From Pseudoleptotrichia goodfellowii (lineage in GTDB: Bacteria; Fusobacteriota; Fusobacteriia; Fusobacteriales; Leptotrichiaceae), in NCBI RefSeq assembly GCF_007990505.1, contig NZ_AP019822.1:620001-684000 (forward strand): 64,000 nt of DNA, read 5' to 3'. The position numbers and the translations under genes are program-made. The notes beneath the pieces were generated by a model, which worked only from the letters and a program-made list of their open reading frames with translations, was not told where the DNA came from and made no database searches. Below, one piece after another: positions 24,878-33,919 of the stretch. Numbering within the stretch: position 1 is the first letter of the stretch; the number at the start of each line of letters is the position of its first letter.

Positions 24878-24900
24878 GTTTTGAAGTAAAAGGAGGAAAA

Positions 24901-25980
24901 GTGGGAATACTTATAATATTTAACATATTATTTATGATATTTTTCTTTGTGATAGCGTACATATCAATAAGATATTTTTTAAATCAGATAGAAAAATATC
25001 CGAGAATAACACTTGATGAAGTATATAATAATAAAAAGTTAAGACAGAAATATAATGTTGAAGAAAAAGTCAATCCTATGGATTACGGATTTGCTTATAA
25101 AGAAGTGGCGTATAAGTCGGGAAAAGTCCAATTATACGGATGGCTAATAGATAATAAGAAAAACGATAAAATCGTTGTGATTTCTCACGGAAGAGGAGTA
25201 AACAGACTGGCTGTATTGCAGTATTTACAAATATTTAAAGAGACGGGTCTTGAGAACGAATACAGTTTTTTTATACCTGATTTGAGAAATTCGGGTAAAT
25301 CCGATGAAGCTAAAACTAAAATGGGGTATTGCTTCGGTCAGGATATTTTTCATACAATGGAGATGCTTCATGAAAAGTATGGTAAAAACAGTTTTATTCT
25401 TTACGGCTTTTCTCAGGGAGGTATGGGATCCGCAATAGCAGCAAAACTTTACAGTAACGAACTTAGAAAAAAAGGGATAAAAGTCGAAAAACTTATACTT
25501 GACAGTTCTATTTCCAACGTGAGAAAAAGAGTAAAGCAGGATGCGGCTAAAAGGAAAGTGCCGAAATTTATAGTGAGTGTAGTAACGAGAGTGTTTAATT
25601 TAAGAGTGGGGAATAAACTGGATAAATTAAGATTTTCCTATTTGCTTAGAAGAATACCGACTCTTATAATTCAGACGAAAAGCGATAAAGCTACTACTTA
25701 CGGTATGTTAATGGAAGAATATAACGATATTGCTCAATATAAAAATATATATCTGAAAGTATTTGAAAGAGGGTCTCATACGAGAATTTACCCTGATTAC
25801 AAAGAAGAATATACAGATACTGTAGGACGTTTTCTCAAAGGAGAACTTTCTGAAAACGGAAATGTTGTTAAGAATGATGAAAATCCCGAAAACAATAAAG
25901 AAATAAAAAGTCCGAACGAAGAAAAAGAAACTGGATATTATGAAAATTTTTCGGATTTTGACTATGATGAAGAAAATTAA
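24901..25980 (+). CDS. Membrane-anchored alpha/beta hydrolase
   Basis: 359 residues: an N-terminal membrane segment (about residues 3-26), then an alpha/beta hydrolase fold with oxyanion region VVISHGRGVNR (about 95), the nucleophile elbow YGFSQGGMGSA (Ser about residue 169), an acid in the TLIIQTKSDKAT strand and the catalytic His in ERGSHTRIYP near residue 300. The C-terminal 50 residues are acidic and disordered. The start is GTG, set by a GGAGGAAAA site. It is probably co-transcribed with the sugar symporter 28 bases downstream. Substrate unknown. Confidence 0.8.
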   Translation: MGILIIFNILFMIFFFVIAYISIRYFLNQIEKYPRITLDEVYNNKKLRQKYNVEEKVNPMDYGFAYKEVAYKSGKVQLYGWLIDNKKNDKIVVISHGRGVNRLAVLQYLQIFKETGLENEYSFFIPDLRNSGKSDEAKTKMGYCFGQDIFHTMEMLHEKYGKNSFILYGFSQGGMGSAIAAKLYSNELRKKGIKVEKLILDSSISNVRKRVKQDAAKRKVPKFIVSVVTRVFNLRVGNKLDKLRFSYLLRRIPTLIIQTKSDKATTYGMLMEEYNDIAQYKNIYLKVFERGSHTRIYPDYKEEYTDTVGRFLKGELSENGNVVKNDENPENNKEIKSPNEEKETGYYENFSDFDYDEEN

Positions 25981-26008
25981 ATAAAAAGGGAGACGGTGAG
26001 AGAAATAT

Positions 26009-27322
26009 ATGTCAAAGTTGACAAAAAAGACTTATTTAATATACGGAATGGGAGTTTCGTATTTTATACTGGATCAGCTTTATAATCAGTGGCTGTCTTA
26101 TTATTATCTGCCGCCGGGAACAGAACACAGTTTAAAGCCGTTATTAAAGCCGTCGTATCTGGTGCTGGCATATCTGTTTGCAAGGCTTATAGATGCAATA
26201 TCGGATCCGCTTGTGGGTTATTGGTCGGATAATTCAAAATCGAAGTTCGGAAGAAGATCCTTTTTTATGATGATAGGCGGACTGCCATTGGGAATATTAA
26301 TGGTTATGTATTTTTTCCCTCCTAAAGATTCTCAAATACATACATTGTTTTATCTGTCCATAATCGGAGGTCTCTTTTTTACCGCGTATACCTTGGTCGG
26401 AGGGCCTTATAATGCATTGATTCCCGATTTGGCAAGAACAAAAGAGGAAAGGCTTAATCTGTCCACTGTACAGTCTACCTTCAGGTTGATATTTACAGGG
26501 ATAGCATTAGTGCTGCCGGGATATATGATAAGTATGCTCGGCAAAGGAAATACAGAATGGGGAATAAGAAAAACAGTTATAATACTTACAGTATTTGCAA
26601 TAATAGGGATTTATATATGTGTTTTTTTTCTGAAAGAAAAAGAACTCGTTAAAGATAATGAAAAGCACGAATCTATAGGATTTAAGTCGTCGTTAAAATA
26701 TCTGATGAGAAAAGAAATATTACTTTATTTTGCGGGATTTTTCTTTTTTTTTAGCGGATTTAATATATTAAGAGGAGTTCTTACTTATTATCTGACTATA
26801 ATAATGGAACTTCCTATAAAACAAATGACTGTTATATCTGCGATATTGTTCGGTATGGCAGGAATATGTTTTCCGATTACAAATATGCTGGGGAAAAAAT
26901 TCAGTTACAAAAAAATATTGGTATTGGATATTATGCTTTTAATAGCAGGAACAGTAGGATTACTTTTTGTAAACAGCAGTATAAGCTGGTTGGCATATAT
27001 TATGCTTGTTATTTGCGGAACAGGGCTTAGCGGCTCGGCGTTTATTTTCCCTCAGGCTATGCTGAGTGAAATATCTGCCAAAATTTCTGAAACGGAAAAA
27101 GTAAGTCTGGAAGGCTTTATGTTCGGAATACAGGGACTGTTTCTGAAATTGGCATTTCTTGTGCAGCAGTCGGTAGTTTCCCTTGTAATAATAGCAGGAA
27201 GTATACCTGATGCTCAGGGACGTAAAAGTGCCACAGGATTGGGTGTAAGAAGTACACTCGTAGTGGCATTAGTATTATTCGGAATATCATTAGTTTTTTA
27301 TAAATTAAAAAAAGAAGATTAA
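26009..27322 (+). CDS. GPH-family sugar:cation symporter (MelB-like)
   Basis: A 437-residue inner-membrane transporter with about twelve hydrophobic segments. The glycoside-pentoside-hexuronide signature is present near residue 70: DAISDPLVGYWSDN then KFGRRSFFM, which matches D-x-x-x-DP-x-x-G plus the RR-loop; GGPYNALIPDLA follows. The sugar is not predictable. It is followed after 16 bases by a split transketolase, which suggests uptake of a pentose or pentitol feeding the pentose phosphate pathway; that link is inference from neighbourhood. Confidence 0.82.
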   Translation: MSKLTKKTYLIYGMGVSYFILDQLYNQWLSYYYLPPGTEHSLKPLLKPSYLVLAYLFARLIDAISDPLVGYWSDNSKSKFGRRSFFMMIGGLPLGILMVMYFFPPKDSQIHTLFYLSIIGGLFFTAYTLVGGPYNALIPDLARTKEERLNLSTVQSTFRLIFTGIALVLPGYMISMLGKGNTEWGIRKTVIILTVFAIIGIYICVFFLKEKELVKDNEKHESIGFKSSLKYLMRKEILLYFAGFFFFFSGFNILRGVLTYYLTIIMELPIKQMTVISAILFGMAGICFPITNMLGKKFSYKKILVLDIMLLIAGTVGLLFVNSSISWLAYIMLVICGTGLSGSAFIFPQAMLSEISAKISETEKVSLEGFMFGIQGLFLKLAFLVQQSVVSLVIIAGSIPDAQGRKSATGLGVRSTLVVALVLFGISLVFYKLKKED

Positions 27323-27338
27323 AAATATGGAGGTTTTT

Positions 27339-28148
27339 ATGGAAATTAAAGAATTGAAAGAAAAAGCGAAGGAGATTAGAAAAGACATCGTTGAGATGAT
27401 TTACAGAGCAAAATCGGGTCATCCGGGAGGTTCTCTTTCGATTGCCGATATTATGGCTGTATTGTATTGGAGTGAAATGAGGGTAGATCCTCAAAATCCT
27501 AAAGACGAAAAAAGAGACAGATTTGTATTGAGTAAAGGACATGCTGCACCGGCACTTTATGCAACATTAATAGAAAAAGGATATGTAAGTAAAGACTTGA
27601 TACCTACTCTTAGAAGATGGGGGTCGCCTTTGCAAGGACATCCTGACATGAAAAAACTTTCAGGAGTGGAAATGTCTACGGGATCTTTAGGTCAAGGATT
27701 GTCAGTAGCAAACGGAATGGCTTTAAGTTCAAAAATATACAATAATGATTACAGAGTTTACACTATATTAGGTGACGGAGAATTACAGGAAGGTCAAATA
27801 TGGGAAGCGGCTATGACTGCAGCTCACTATAAACTTGATAATCTTGTAGCGATAGTGGATTATAACAACTTGCAAATAGACGGAAAAGTATCGGATGTAA
27901 TGGATGTTTATCCTGTAGCTGACAAATTTAAAGCGTTTAACTGGAATGTTATTGAAATAGACGGGCATAATTACGAAGAGATAATAAAAGCATTTGAAAA
28001 AGCGAGAGAAGTAAAAGGACAACCTACAGTTATAGTTGCAAAAACTGTAAAAGGAAAAGGTGTTTCATTCATGGAAAACAATGCCGGATTCCACGGAGCG
28101 GCTCCTAATGACGAGGAGTACAAAAAAGCAATGGAAGAATTACAATAG
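27339..28148 (+). CDS. Transketolase, N-terminal (TPP-binding) subunit
   Basis: 269 residues corresponding to the first half of transketolase: RAKSGHPGGSLSIADIM (about residues 24-40), LSKGHAAPALYA, TGSLGQGLSVANGMA and the TPP motif GDGELQEGQIWEAAMTA with the NNLQIDG end. With the next gene it would make a two-subunit transketolase that moves two-carbon units between sugar phosphates. I use ATG 27339, five bases after GGAGG; the ATG at 27327 overlaps that site. Split transketolases are common in anaerobes. Confidence 0.92.
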   Translation: MEIKELKEKAKEIRKDIVEMIYRAKSGHPGGSLSIADIMAVLYWSEMRVDPQNPKDEKRDRFVLSKGHAAPALYATLIEKGYVSKDLIPTLRRWGSPLQGHPDMKKLSGVEMSTGSLGQGLSVANGMALSSKIYNNDYRVYTILGDGELQEGQIWEAAMTAAHYKLDNLVAIVDYNNLQIDGKVSDVMDVYPVADKFKAFNWNVIEIDGHNYEEIIKAFEKAREVKGQPTVIVAKTVKGKGVSFMENNAGFHGAAPNDEEYKKAMEELQ

Positions 28149-28160
28149 GAGGTTATGAAA

Positions 28161-29087
28161 ATGGAAAAAAAATCGACAAGACAAGCCTATGGAGAGGCAT
28201 TAGTAAAATTAGGAAAAGAAAATAAAGATGTAGTAGTATTGGAAGCGGATTTGTCAAAATCTACAATGACAGTATTTTTCAAAAAAGAATTTCCTGAAAG
28301 ACATATAAATGTAGGGATAGCTGAAGCGGATCTTATGGGAACTGCGGCAGGGATAGCTACAACAGGCAAAATACCTTTTGCATCAACATTTGCACACTTT
28401 GCAGCAGGAAGAGCGTTTGACCAGATAAGAAACAGTATAGTTTATCCTAAACTTAATGTAAAAATATGTCCTACACATGCCGGAATATCTTTAGGAGAAG
28501 ACGGAGGATCACATCAGTCGATAGAAGATATGGCTCTTATGAGATCCTTGCCGGGAATGGTAGTACTTTCCCCTGCGGATGCTGTTGAGACTGAAAAGGC
28601 GGTTATGGCTGCGGCAAAATATGAAGGACCTGTTTATATAAGACTGGGAAGACTTAATATACCTGTGTTGTTTGATGACAGTTATAATTTTGAAATAGGA
28701 AAAGCTGTAACATTAAGCGAAGGAAATGATGTGGCTATTATTGCTACAGGATTAATGGTATATGAAGCTGTAGAAGCTGCAAAATTGCTTGAAAAAGAAG
28801 GAATAAAAGCAAGAGTTATAAATATGTCCACAATAAAACCTCTGGATAAAGATACGGTTTTAAAAGCTGCTAAAGAATGTAAATTTATCGTAACAAGTGA
28901 AGAACATTCAGTAGTCGGAGGACTTGGAAGTGCAGTTTCCGAATATTTATCCGAAGTGCATCCGACTAAAGTTATAAAACACGGTATATATGATGTGTTT
29001 GGACAAAGTGCTGACGGAGAAACAATGTTGAATAACTATAAATTAAGAGCAAAAGATATAGCTGAAGTAGTATTAAATAATAAATAA
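28161..29087 (+). CDS. Transketolase, C-terminal (pyrimidine-binding) subunit
   Basis: 308 residues forming the second half of transketolase: RQAYGEALVKLGKE, VLEADLSKST, NVGIAEADLMGTAAGIA with the catalytic Glu, FASTFAHFAAGRAFDQIR and GGLGSAVSEYLS. Its ribosome site AGGAGG (28147-28152) overlaps the stop codon of the N-terminal subunit, so the two are coupled; ATG 28161 gives an eight-base spacing and is preferred over 28155. The pair could alternatively be a related two-subunit DXPS-like or sugar transketolase. Confidence 0.92.
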   Translation: MEKKSTRQAYGEALVKLGKENKDVVVLEADLSKSTMTVFFKKEFPERHINVGIAEADLMGTAAGIATTGKIPFASTFAHFAAGRAFDQIRNSIVYPKLNVKICPTHAGISLGEDGGSHQSIEDMALMRSLPGMVVLSPADAVETEKAVMAAAKYEGPVYIRLGRLNIPVLFDDSYNFEIGKAVTLSEGNDVAIIATGLMVYEAVEAAKLLEKEGIKARVINMSTIKPLDKDTVLKAAKECKFIVTSEEHSVVGGLGSAVSEYLSEVHPTKVIKHGIYDVFGQSADGETMLNNYKLRAKDIAEVVLNNK

Positions 29088-29135
29088 ATTAAAAAACAGA
29101 TAGTTGTATTAAATAAATAATGGAGGTAGTAACAG

Positions 29136-30047
29136 ATGTTTAGTCCTATTCAAGAAACTTTTAGAAATATAAGTAAGGAGAAAGGATTGTTTTTTTCATC
29201 ATTAATTTCTTTAATAACAATATTCGTATTATTGGATACATTTATTTTCGGTGTATTCAATTTGAACGATTTTAAAGCAAAGATGGAAAATTCCAATCAG
29301 GCAATAGTATATGTAAAAACAATGACTGAAGATGAAATTTCGGCATTTCAGGGAAAACTTTTAAAAGTAAACGGAATTCAGACGATAAAATATGTTTCAA
29401 AAGAAAGTGCTTTACAGTTACTTGAAAAAGAATTGAAAGTAGATTTGTCGGATGAAGAAAATCCTTTACAGGACAGTTTTTATGTATATATTGATAAAAA
29501 TTCCAATGTAAATGCCTTAAAAGAAGAGTTGTTAAAAAATCCTGAAGTAACAGAACTGGATATGAGAACTCAGACTATAGAAAGAACAAATCAATTCAGC
29601 AAAAATCTGGATAAACTTGTATTGTTCGGCGGTGTAGGTTCTATAATCATAGCTGCAATATTAATAATGAATATTACAAGTTTCGGAGTAAGATTGAGAA
29701 GAAGAGAAATAAGAGATTTGGTGGCAACTGGAGTTTCAGGAATGGCTATAAAAATTACTTATTTTCTTGAAGGACTGATTTTAGTTCTGTTTTCTTCAAT
29801 TATAGGATTCGGAATATTCTGGAAATTACAGAAATTCATAGTTGAAGGAATTAATCTCTTACGTTCGGGAATTATAGGAAATTCTACAGATAAAGAGTTA
29901 TTGGGAATATATCTTATTTCTTTATTAGTAGGAGTTATAATAACATTTTTCTCTAACTTTATAGGACTTCACGGATATTACAGAGTAAAAGACAAAAAAG
30001 TTAAACCTGTTTCAAATAATAAAAATACCGAGAATGAGAAAAAATAA
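29136..30047 (+). CDS. ftsX: Cell division protein FtsX (ABC-type permease)
   Basis: A 303-residue membrane protein with the FtsX layout: a cytoplasmic start FSPIQETFRNISKEKG, TM1 (about residues 18-40), and an extracytoplasmic domain of about 120 residues including VNGIQTIKYVSKESAL. TM2 follows near 165 with the cytoplasmic loop VRLRRREIRDLVATG, then two more TMs. FtsEX couples ATP hydrolysis to activation of peptidoglycan hydrolases. The ATPase FtsE is not next to it here, but an EnvC-like activator follows after nine bases, which strongly supports the call. Confidence 0.88.
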   Translation: MFSPIQETFRNISKEKGLFFSSLISLITIFVLLDTFIFGVFNLNDFKAKMENSNQAIVYVKTMTEDEISAFQGKLLKVNGIQTIKYVSKESALQLLEKELKVDLSDEENPLQDSFYVYIDKNSNVNALKEELLKNPEVTELDMRTQTIERTNQFSKNLDKLVLFGGVGSIIIAAILIMNITSFGVRLRRREIRDLVATGVSGMAIKITYFLEGLILVLFSSIIGFGIFWKLQKFIVEGINLLRSGIIGNSTDKELLGIYLISLLVGVIITFFSNFIGLHGYYRVKDKKVKPVSNNKNTENEKK

Positions 30048-30056
30048 GGAGTAAAA

Positions 30057-31457
30057 ATGAAAAAAAACATACTGAAAATTTCATTATTTATTTGTACAAT
30101 ATTTCTGATTTTTGCGGATCAAATAGAAGAGAACAAAAAAAGGATACAACAGATTGATAGTCAGGTTAACCAGAATAATCAAAAAATCAATAAAAACAAA
30201 ACTGAAATTTCAAAAGCCAAAAATACGGAAAATATAATTTCAGCTCAAGTAAAAAAACTCGATAAGGATATAGCGAGATTACAAGCCGAGTATAATGAAG
30301 CCGAAAGAAAATATACCGAAATATTGAAACAAATAGGAGTAAATAACGAAAACATAAGAAAAAATATATCCGAAATAAATAGAGATACGGAAATAATAAA
30401 TGTAAATAAAGAAGACCTTTATAAAAAAATAAAAACATGGGATAAAATAAGAAGAAACAGAGATATGGCAGCTATAGTAGGAACTTCCAACTCTGCCGAA
30501 AAAGTAAAAATGACTCATGATTTAAAAATACTTCTGAATAAACAGACTGATTATATTCAGGGAGTAGAAGACTCTAAAAAAGGTGTGGAAAGTAAAAAAC
30601 AGAGAGAAGAAAGTGTAAGAGCGAGAAATCAGGAAGAGGCTTCAAAAGTAAAAGCTGCAAGAGCAGAGCTTGAAAGTAAAAACAGACAGCTTAATGCTGC
30701 CAAAAAAGAAAAAAATGTACTTATAGCTCAGCTTAGAGGAAAACAGAAAGTTCTGAATACTGAAAATAAAAAAATTGAAAGCAACAACAGTCAGCTAATT
30801 TCCGAAAAAAGAAGACTGAATGCTCAAATACAGGCTATTATTCAAAGGGCAATCAGAGAGAGAGAACTCGCTATGCAAAGAGCAGCCGAGGAGAAAAGAA
30901 AGCAGGAAGAAGCTGAAAGAATCAGAAGAGATGCCGAAGCTCAAAGAAAAGCCAATGCTGAAAGACAAAATAACGACTTGGTAGGACAAAAATCGACTCC
31001 TTCAAAAAATACAACTACTGCATCAAACAAAACAACTACCAGAACAACAACGACAACAAAAACTCCGGCAGTACAGGTACCTAAAGGAACAGGCAACTTG
31101 ATGATGCCTATTAACGGATCGATAGTTGTAGGTTACGGTCAGGAAAAAGTTGCAGGACTGAAAAGTAACGGTATTGAAATAAGAGGTTCTGCAGGACAGG
31201 CTGTAAAAGCTGCTGACAGCGGTATCGTAATATATGCGGGATCATTAAATAATCTCGGAGGCGTTGTAATAATAGATCATGGAGGACTTGTTACTGTTTA
31301 CGGAAATCTGGCAGGAGTGTCAGTATCTAAAGGTTCAAAAGTAAACAAAGGACAAACTGTAGGTACTTTAGGAAGAGATCAGACTACCCACCAGCCTAAC
31401 CTTTATTTTGAAACACGTAGAGGTGTAAATATAGTAAATCCGATGAGTTATTTATAA
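30057..31457 (+). CDS. envC: EnvC-like murein hydrolase activator (degenerate LytM domain)
   Basis: A 466-residue periplasmic protein: signal peptide (about residues 1-20), a long coiled coil rich in K/E/N/Q (about 22-300), a Thr/Lys linker and a C-terminal LytM/M23 domain (about 345-466). The catalytic metal ligands are missing: the usual H-x-x-x-D is SNGIEIRG and the usual H-x-H is NLYFETRR. E. coli EnvC has the same kind of losses and an LYFE(I)RR ending, and activates amidases rather than cutting itself. Together with FtsX upstream this is a division-associated hydrolase switch. Confidence 0.88.
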   Translation: MKKNILKISLFICTIFLIFADQIEENKKRIQQIDSQVNQNNQKINKNKTEISKAKNTENIISAQVKKLDKDIARLQAEYNEAERKYTEILKQIGVNNENIRKNISEINRDTEIINVNKEDLYKKIKTWDKIRRNRDMAAIVGTSNSAEKVKMTHDLKILLNKQTDYIQGVEDSKKGVESKKQREESVRARNQEEASKVKAARAELESKNRQLNAAKKEKNVLIAQLRGKQKVLNTENKKIESNNSQLISEKRRLNAQIQAIIQRAIRERELAMQRAAEEKRKQEEAERIRRDAEAQRKANAERQNNDLVGQKSTPSKNTTTASNKTTTRTTTTTKTPAVQVPKGTGNLMMPINGSIVVGYGQEKVAGLKSNGIEIRGSAGQAVKAADSGIVIYAGSLNNLGGVVIIDHGGLVTVYGNLAGVSVSKGSKVNKGQTVGTLGRDQTTHQPNLYFETRRGVNIVNPMSYL

Positions 31458-31474
31458 GGAAAGAAGGGAATAGC

Positions 31475-32698
31475 ATGTACGATACTTTAAAAGAGAGATT
31501 TTTAAGATATGTAAAATTTGAAACAAGATCAGATGAAAATAGCGAAACAATACCGTCTACTCCTTCCCAGACCGAGTTTGCAAAAATGCTTAAAAAAGAA
31601 CTGGAAGAAATAGGGTTGGAAAATATTTTTATAAATGATGCGTGTTTCGTAAACGGAACATTACCCGGTAATATTGATAAAAAAGTACCTGTAATAGGCT
31701 TTATAGCTCATATGGATACTGCCGATTTCAATGCGGTAAATGTAAATCCTCAAATTATTGAAAACTATGACGGTAAAGATATTGTTTTGAATAAAGAATT
31801 AGGAATAACAATGTCTGTTGAGGAATTTCCCGATTTGAAAAAATATGTTTCTCAAACGGTTATTACTACAGACGGTACTACTTTATTAGGTTCCGATGAT
31901 AAATCGGGAATTGTGGAAATAATAGAAGCGATGAAATATTTTATTGCTCATCCTGAAATAAAACATGGAACTGTAAAAGTGGCTTTCGGTCCTGATGAAG
32001 AAATAGGAAGAGGAGCGGATAATTTCAATGTCGAAGAATTCGGAGCGGATTTTGCCTATACAATGGACGGCGGTCCTGTGGGAGAACTTGAATATGAGAG
32101 TTTTAATGCTGCACAGGTTATTTATAAAATAAAAGGAAAAAGTGTACATCCCGGAACAGCAAAGGGAAAAATGAAAAATGCAAGTTTGATTGCTGTAGAC
32201 TTAGCAACAATGTTTCCGGCAGATGAAGTTCCTGAAAAAACCGAAGGATATGAAGGATTTTATCTTTTGGACGGAATGACTTCCAACTGTGAAGATGCCC
32301 GTGTGGAATACATTTTAAGAGATCACGACAGAAAGAAATTTGAACAGAAAAAGGAATTTGCAAAAAATATAGCTGAAAAATTAAATGAGAAATACGGTAA
32401 AAATACCGTTGAAGTATTTGTGAAGGACCAGTATTATAATATGGGAGATATTATAAAAGACCATATGTATGTTGTAGACATTGCAAGAGAAGCAATGGAA
32501 AACTTGGGAATAAAACCTATTATAAAACCTATAAGAGGAGGAACTGACGGTTCAAAAATATCTTTTATGGGTCTTCCTACACCGAATATATTTGCCGGAG
32601 GAGAAAATTTCCACGGAAAATATGAATTTGTAACATTGGAAAGCATGGAAAAAGCTACGGATACTATAATAGAAATAGTAAAATTAAACGCAAAATAA
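31475..32698 (+). CDS. pepT: Peptidase T (tripeptide aminopeptidase, M20 family)
   Basis: A cytoplasmic dizinc aminopeptidase of 407 residues that releases the N-terminal residue of tripeptides. Metal and catalytic motifs are all present: GFIAHMDTADF (His and Asp near 79-81), LLGSDDKSG (bridging Asp), FGPDEEIGRGAD (catalytic Glu pair), YTMDGG, RGGTDGSKIS and the C-terminal ligand in AGGENFHGKYEF. It starts 17 bases after envC and ends in its own strong terminator. It fits an organism that feeds on peptides. Confidence 0.96.
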   Translation: MYDTLKERFLRYVKFETRSDENSETIPSTPSQTEFAKMLKKELEEIGLENIFINDACFVNGTLPGNIDKKVPVIGFIAHMDTADFNAVNVNPQIIENYDGKDIVLNKELGITMSVEEFPDLKKYVSQTVITTDGTTLLGSDDKSGIVEIIEAMKYFIAHPEIKHGTVKVAFGPDEEIGRGADNFNVEEFGADFAYTMDGGPVGELEYESFNAAQVIYKIKGKSVHPGTAKGKMKNASLIAVDLATMFPADEVPEKTEGYEGFYLLDGMTSNCEDARVEYILRDHDRKKFEQKKEFAKNIAEKLNEKYGKNTVEVFVKDQYYNMGDIIKDHMYVVDIAREAMENLGIKPIIKPIRGGTDGSKISFMGLPTPNIFAGGENFHGKYEFVTLESMEKATDTIIEIVKLNAK

Positions 32699-32705
32699 TA
32701 AAAAT

Positions 32706-32766
32706 AAAATACTTCTGTATTGCGGTTGACTTAAAAAAGAAAACGACAATTAACAGGAGTATTTTT
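32706..32766 (+). terminator. Terminator of the ftsX-envC-pepT unit
   Basis: A 13-bp stem with one G-U pair (AAAATACTTCTGT at 32706-32718 with ACAGGAGTATTTT at 32753-32765), extended by ATTG/CAAT, followed by a T-run. Its loop and 3' arm contain the -35 region proposed for the next gene. Confidence 0.78.
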
Positions 32767-32771
32767 ATAAT
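32743..32771 (+). promoter_or_regulatory. Candidate promoter of the dispersin-like gene
   Basis: ACGACA (32743-32748), a 17-base spacer and a perfect TATAAT (32766-32771). It overlaps the pepT terminator and leaves a leader of only about 14 bases, which contains the AGAGG ribosome site. Confidence 0.5.
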
Positions 32772-32791
32772 ATTTTAAAAGAGGTAACGGA

Positions 32792-33898
32792 ATGATAAAC
32801 AGGGTTTTAAAAATAACAGTTATGATGTTAGGAATGTCAATGATTTCTTTAGGAGTTACAAAAGAAATCGGAGTAAATCTGGATATAGCCAGACAGTATT
32901 ATTCTGTTCAGGTAATAAAAAAGTTTATTGATAATATAAGCGGTTCAGGAGGAAATTTTTTGCATCTTCATATATCAGATGACGAAAATTACGGGATTGA
33001 AAGTGAAATATTGGGACAGACAATAGCAGAAGCAAAATTTCAGAAGGGAATATATACTAATAAAAAAACAGGAAAAAAGTTTCTGAGTTATGCCCAAATC
33101 AAGGAAATAATATCCTATGCAGAAATGAAAAATGTTGAATTAATCCCTGAAATAGACAGTCCGAGCCATATGAAGGCTATTTTTGAATTGCTGAAAATAA
33201 AAAAAGGAAATTCTTATGTGAAAAATATAAAGTCAGATACAGAAAATGAAATCAATATGGGAAATCCCCAAAGTATAAATTTTATGAAACAATTAATAGA
33301 AGAGGTTACAGAAGTGTTCGGAATGAAGTTACGTCACTTTCACATAGGAGGTGACGAATTTGAATACAGTGAAGTTAAAAATTCTGAATTTGTAAAATAT
33401 ATTAATGATTTGTCAGATTATTTAATATCAAAAAGAATAAAACCGAGATTATGGAATGACGGTATTACCAAAGTTGGTATTGATAAAATCAATAAAGAAA
33501 TAGAAATTACCTATTGGAGCTATGACGGAGATGCTGAAAATGACGAAGAAAAAGAAAAAAGAAGAAAAACACGAGTGTCTGTCCAGGAATTGTTAAAAAA
33601 AGGATTTAAAGTACTAAATTATAATTCATATTATTTATATTATGTTCCGAAAGAAAGCTCAAATTTAAAAAAAGATACTGAATATTCTGTAAATGATATA
33701 AATAAAAATTGGGATTTAAGAGTTTGGGATGGAGAAAATGTTGAAAATGCCGTAAAAAATGAAAGAAACATTATAGGAGCAGCTTTATCAATATGGGGAG
33801 AGGGCTCTTATAAATTAACAGATTCTGAAATTCAAAAATATTCGGAACCTTTTATAAGAGCATTTATTTTAAAAACTAAAGATTACAAAAAGAATTAA
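32792..33898 (+). CDS. Dispersin B-like family 20 beta-N-acetylhexosaminidase
   Basis: A 368-residue exported glycoside hydrolase. A signal sequence (about residues 1-22) leads directly into a single GH20 barrel: DIARQYYS (substrate Arg34), GGNFLHLHISDDENY, ELIPEIDSPSHM-type segment, HFHIGGDEF with the catalytic Asp-Glu pair at 188-189, RLWNDG, EITYWSYDGD, NYNSYYLYYVP and ALSIWGEG. These blocks match dispersin B of Aggregatibacter, which cuts poly-beta-1,6-GlcNAc in biofilms, far better than ordinary hexosaminidases. Like dispersin it has no extra N-terminal GH20b domain. Activity on PNAG is inferred from that likeness. Confidence 0.88.
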   Translation: MINRVLKITVMMLGMSMISLGVTKEIGVNLDIARQYYSVQVIKKFIDNISGSGGNFLHLHISDDENYGIESEILGQTIAEAKFQKGIYTNKKTGKKFLSYAQIKEIISYAEMKNVELIPEIDSPSHMKAIFELLKIKKGNSYVKNIKSDTENEINMGNPQSINFMKQLIEEVTEVFGMKLRHFHIGGDEFEYSEVKNSEFVKYINDLSDYLISKRIKPRLWNDGITKVGIDKINKEIEITYWSYDGDAENDEEKEKRRKTRVSVQELLKKGFKVLNYNSYYLYYVPKESSNLKKDTEYSVNDINKNWDLRVWDGENVENAVKNERNIIGAALSIWGEGSYKLTDSEIQKYSEPFIRAFILKTKDYKKN

Positions 33899-33919
33899 TG
33901 TTATGACTGTTTTAGACTA

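Noticed and set aside
32726-32754. TTGACT at 32726 as a -35 box for the dispersin-like gene
   Set aside because: The position 17 bases downstream lacks a -10 match, and the box lies in the loop of the pepT terminator; the TATAAT at 32766 pairs better with ACGACA.
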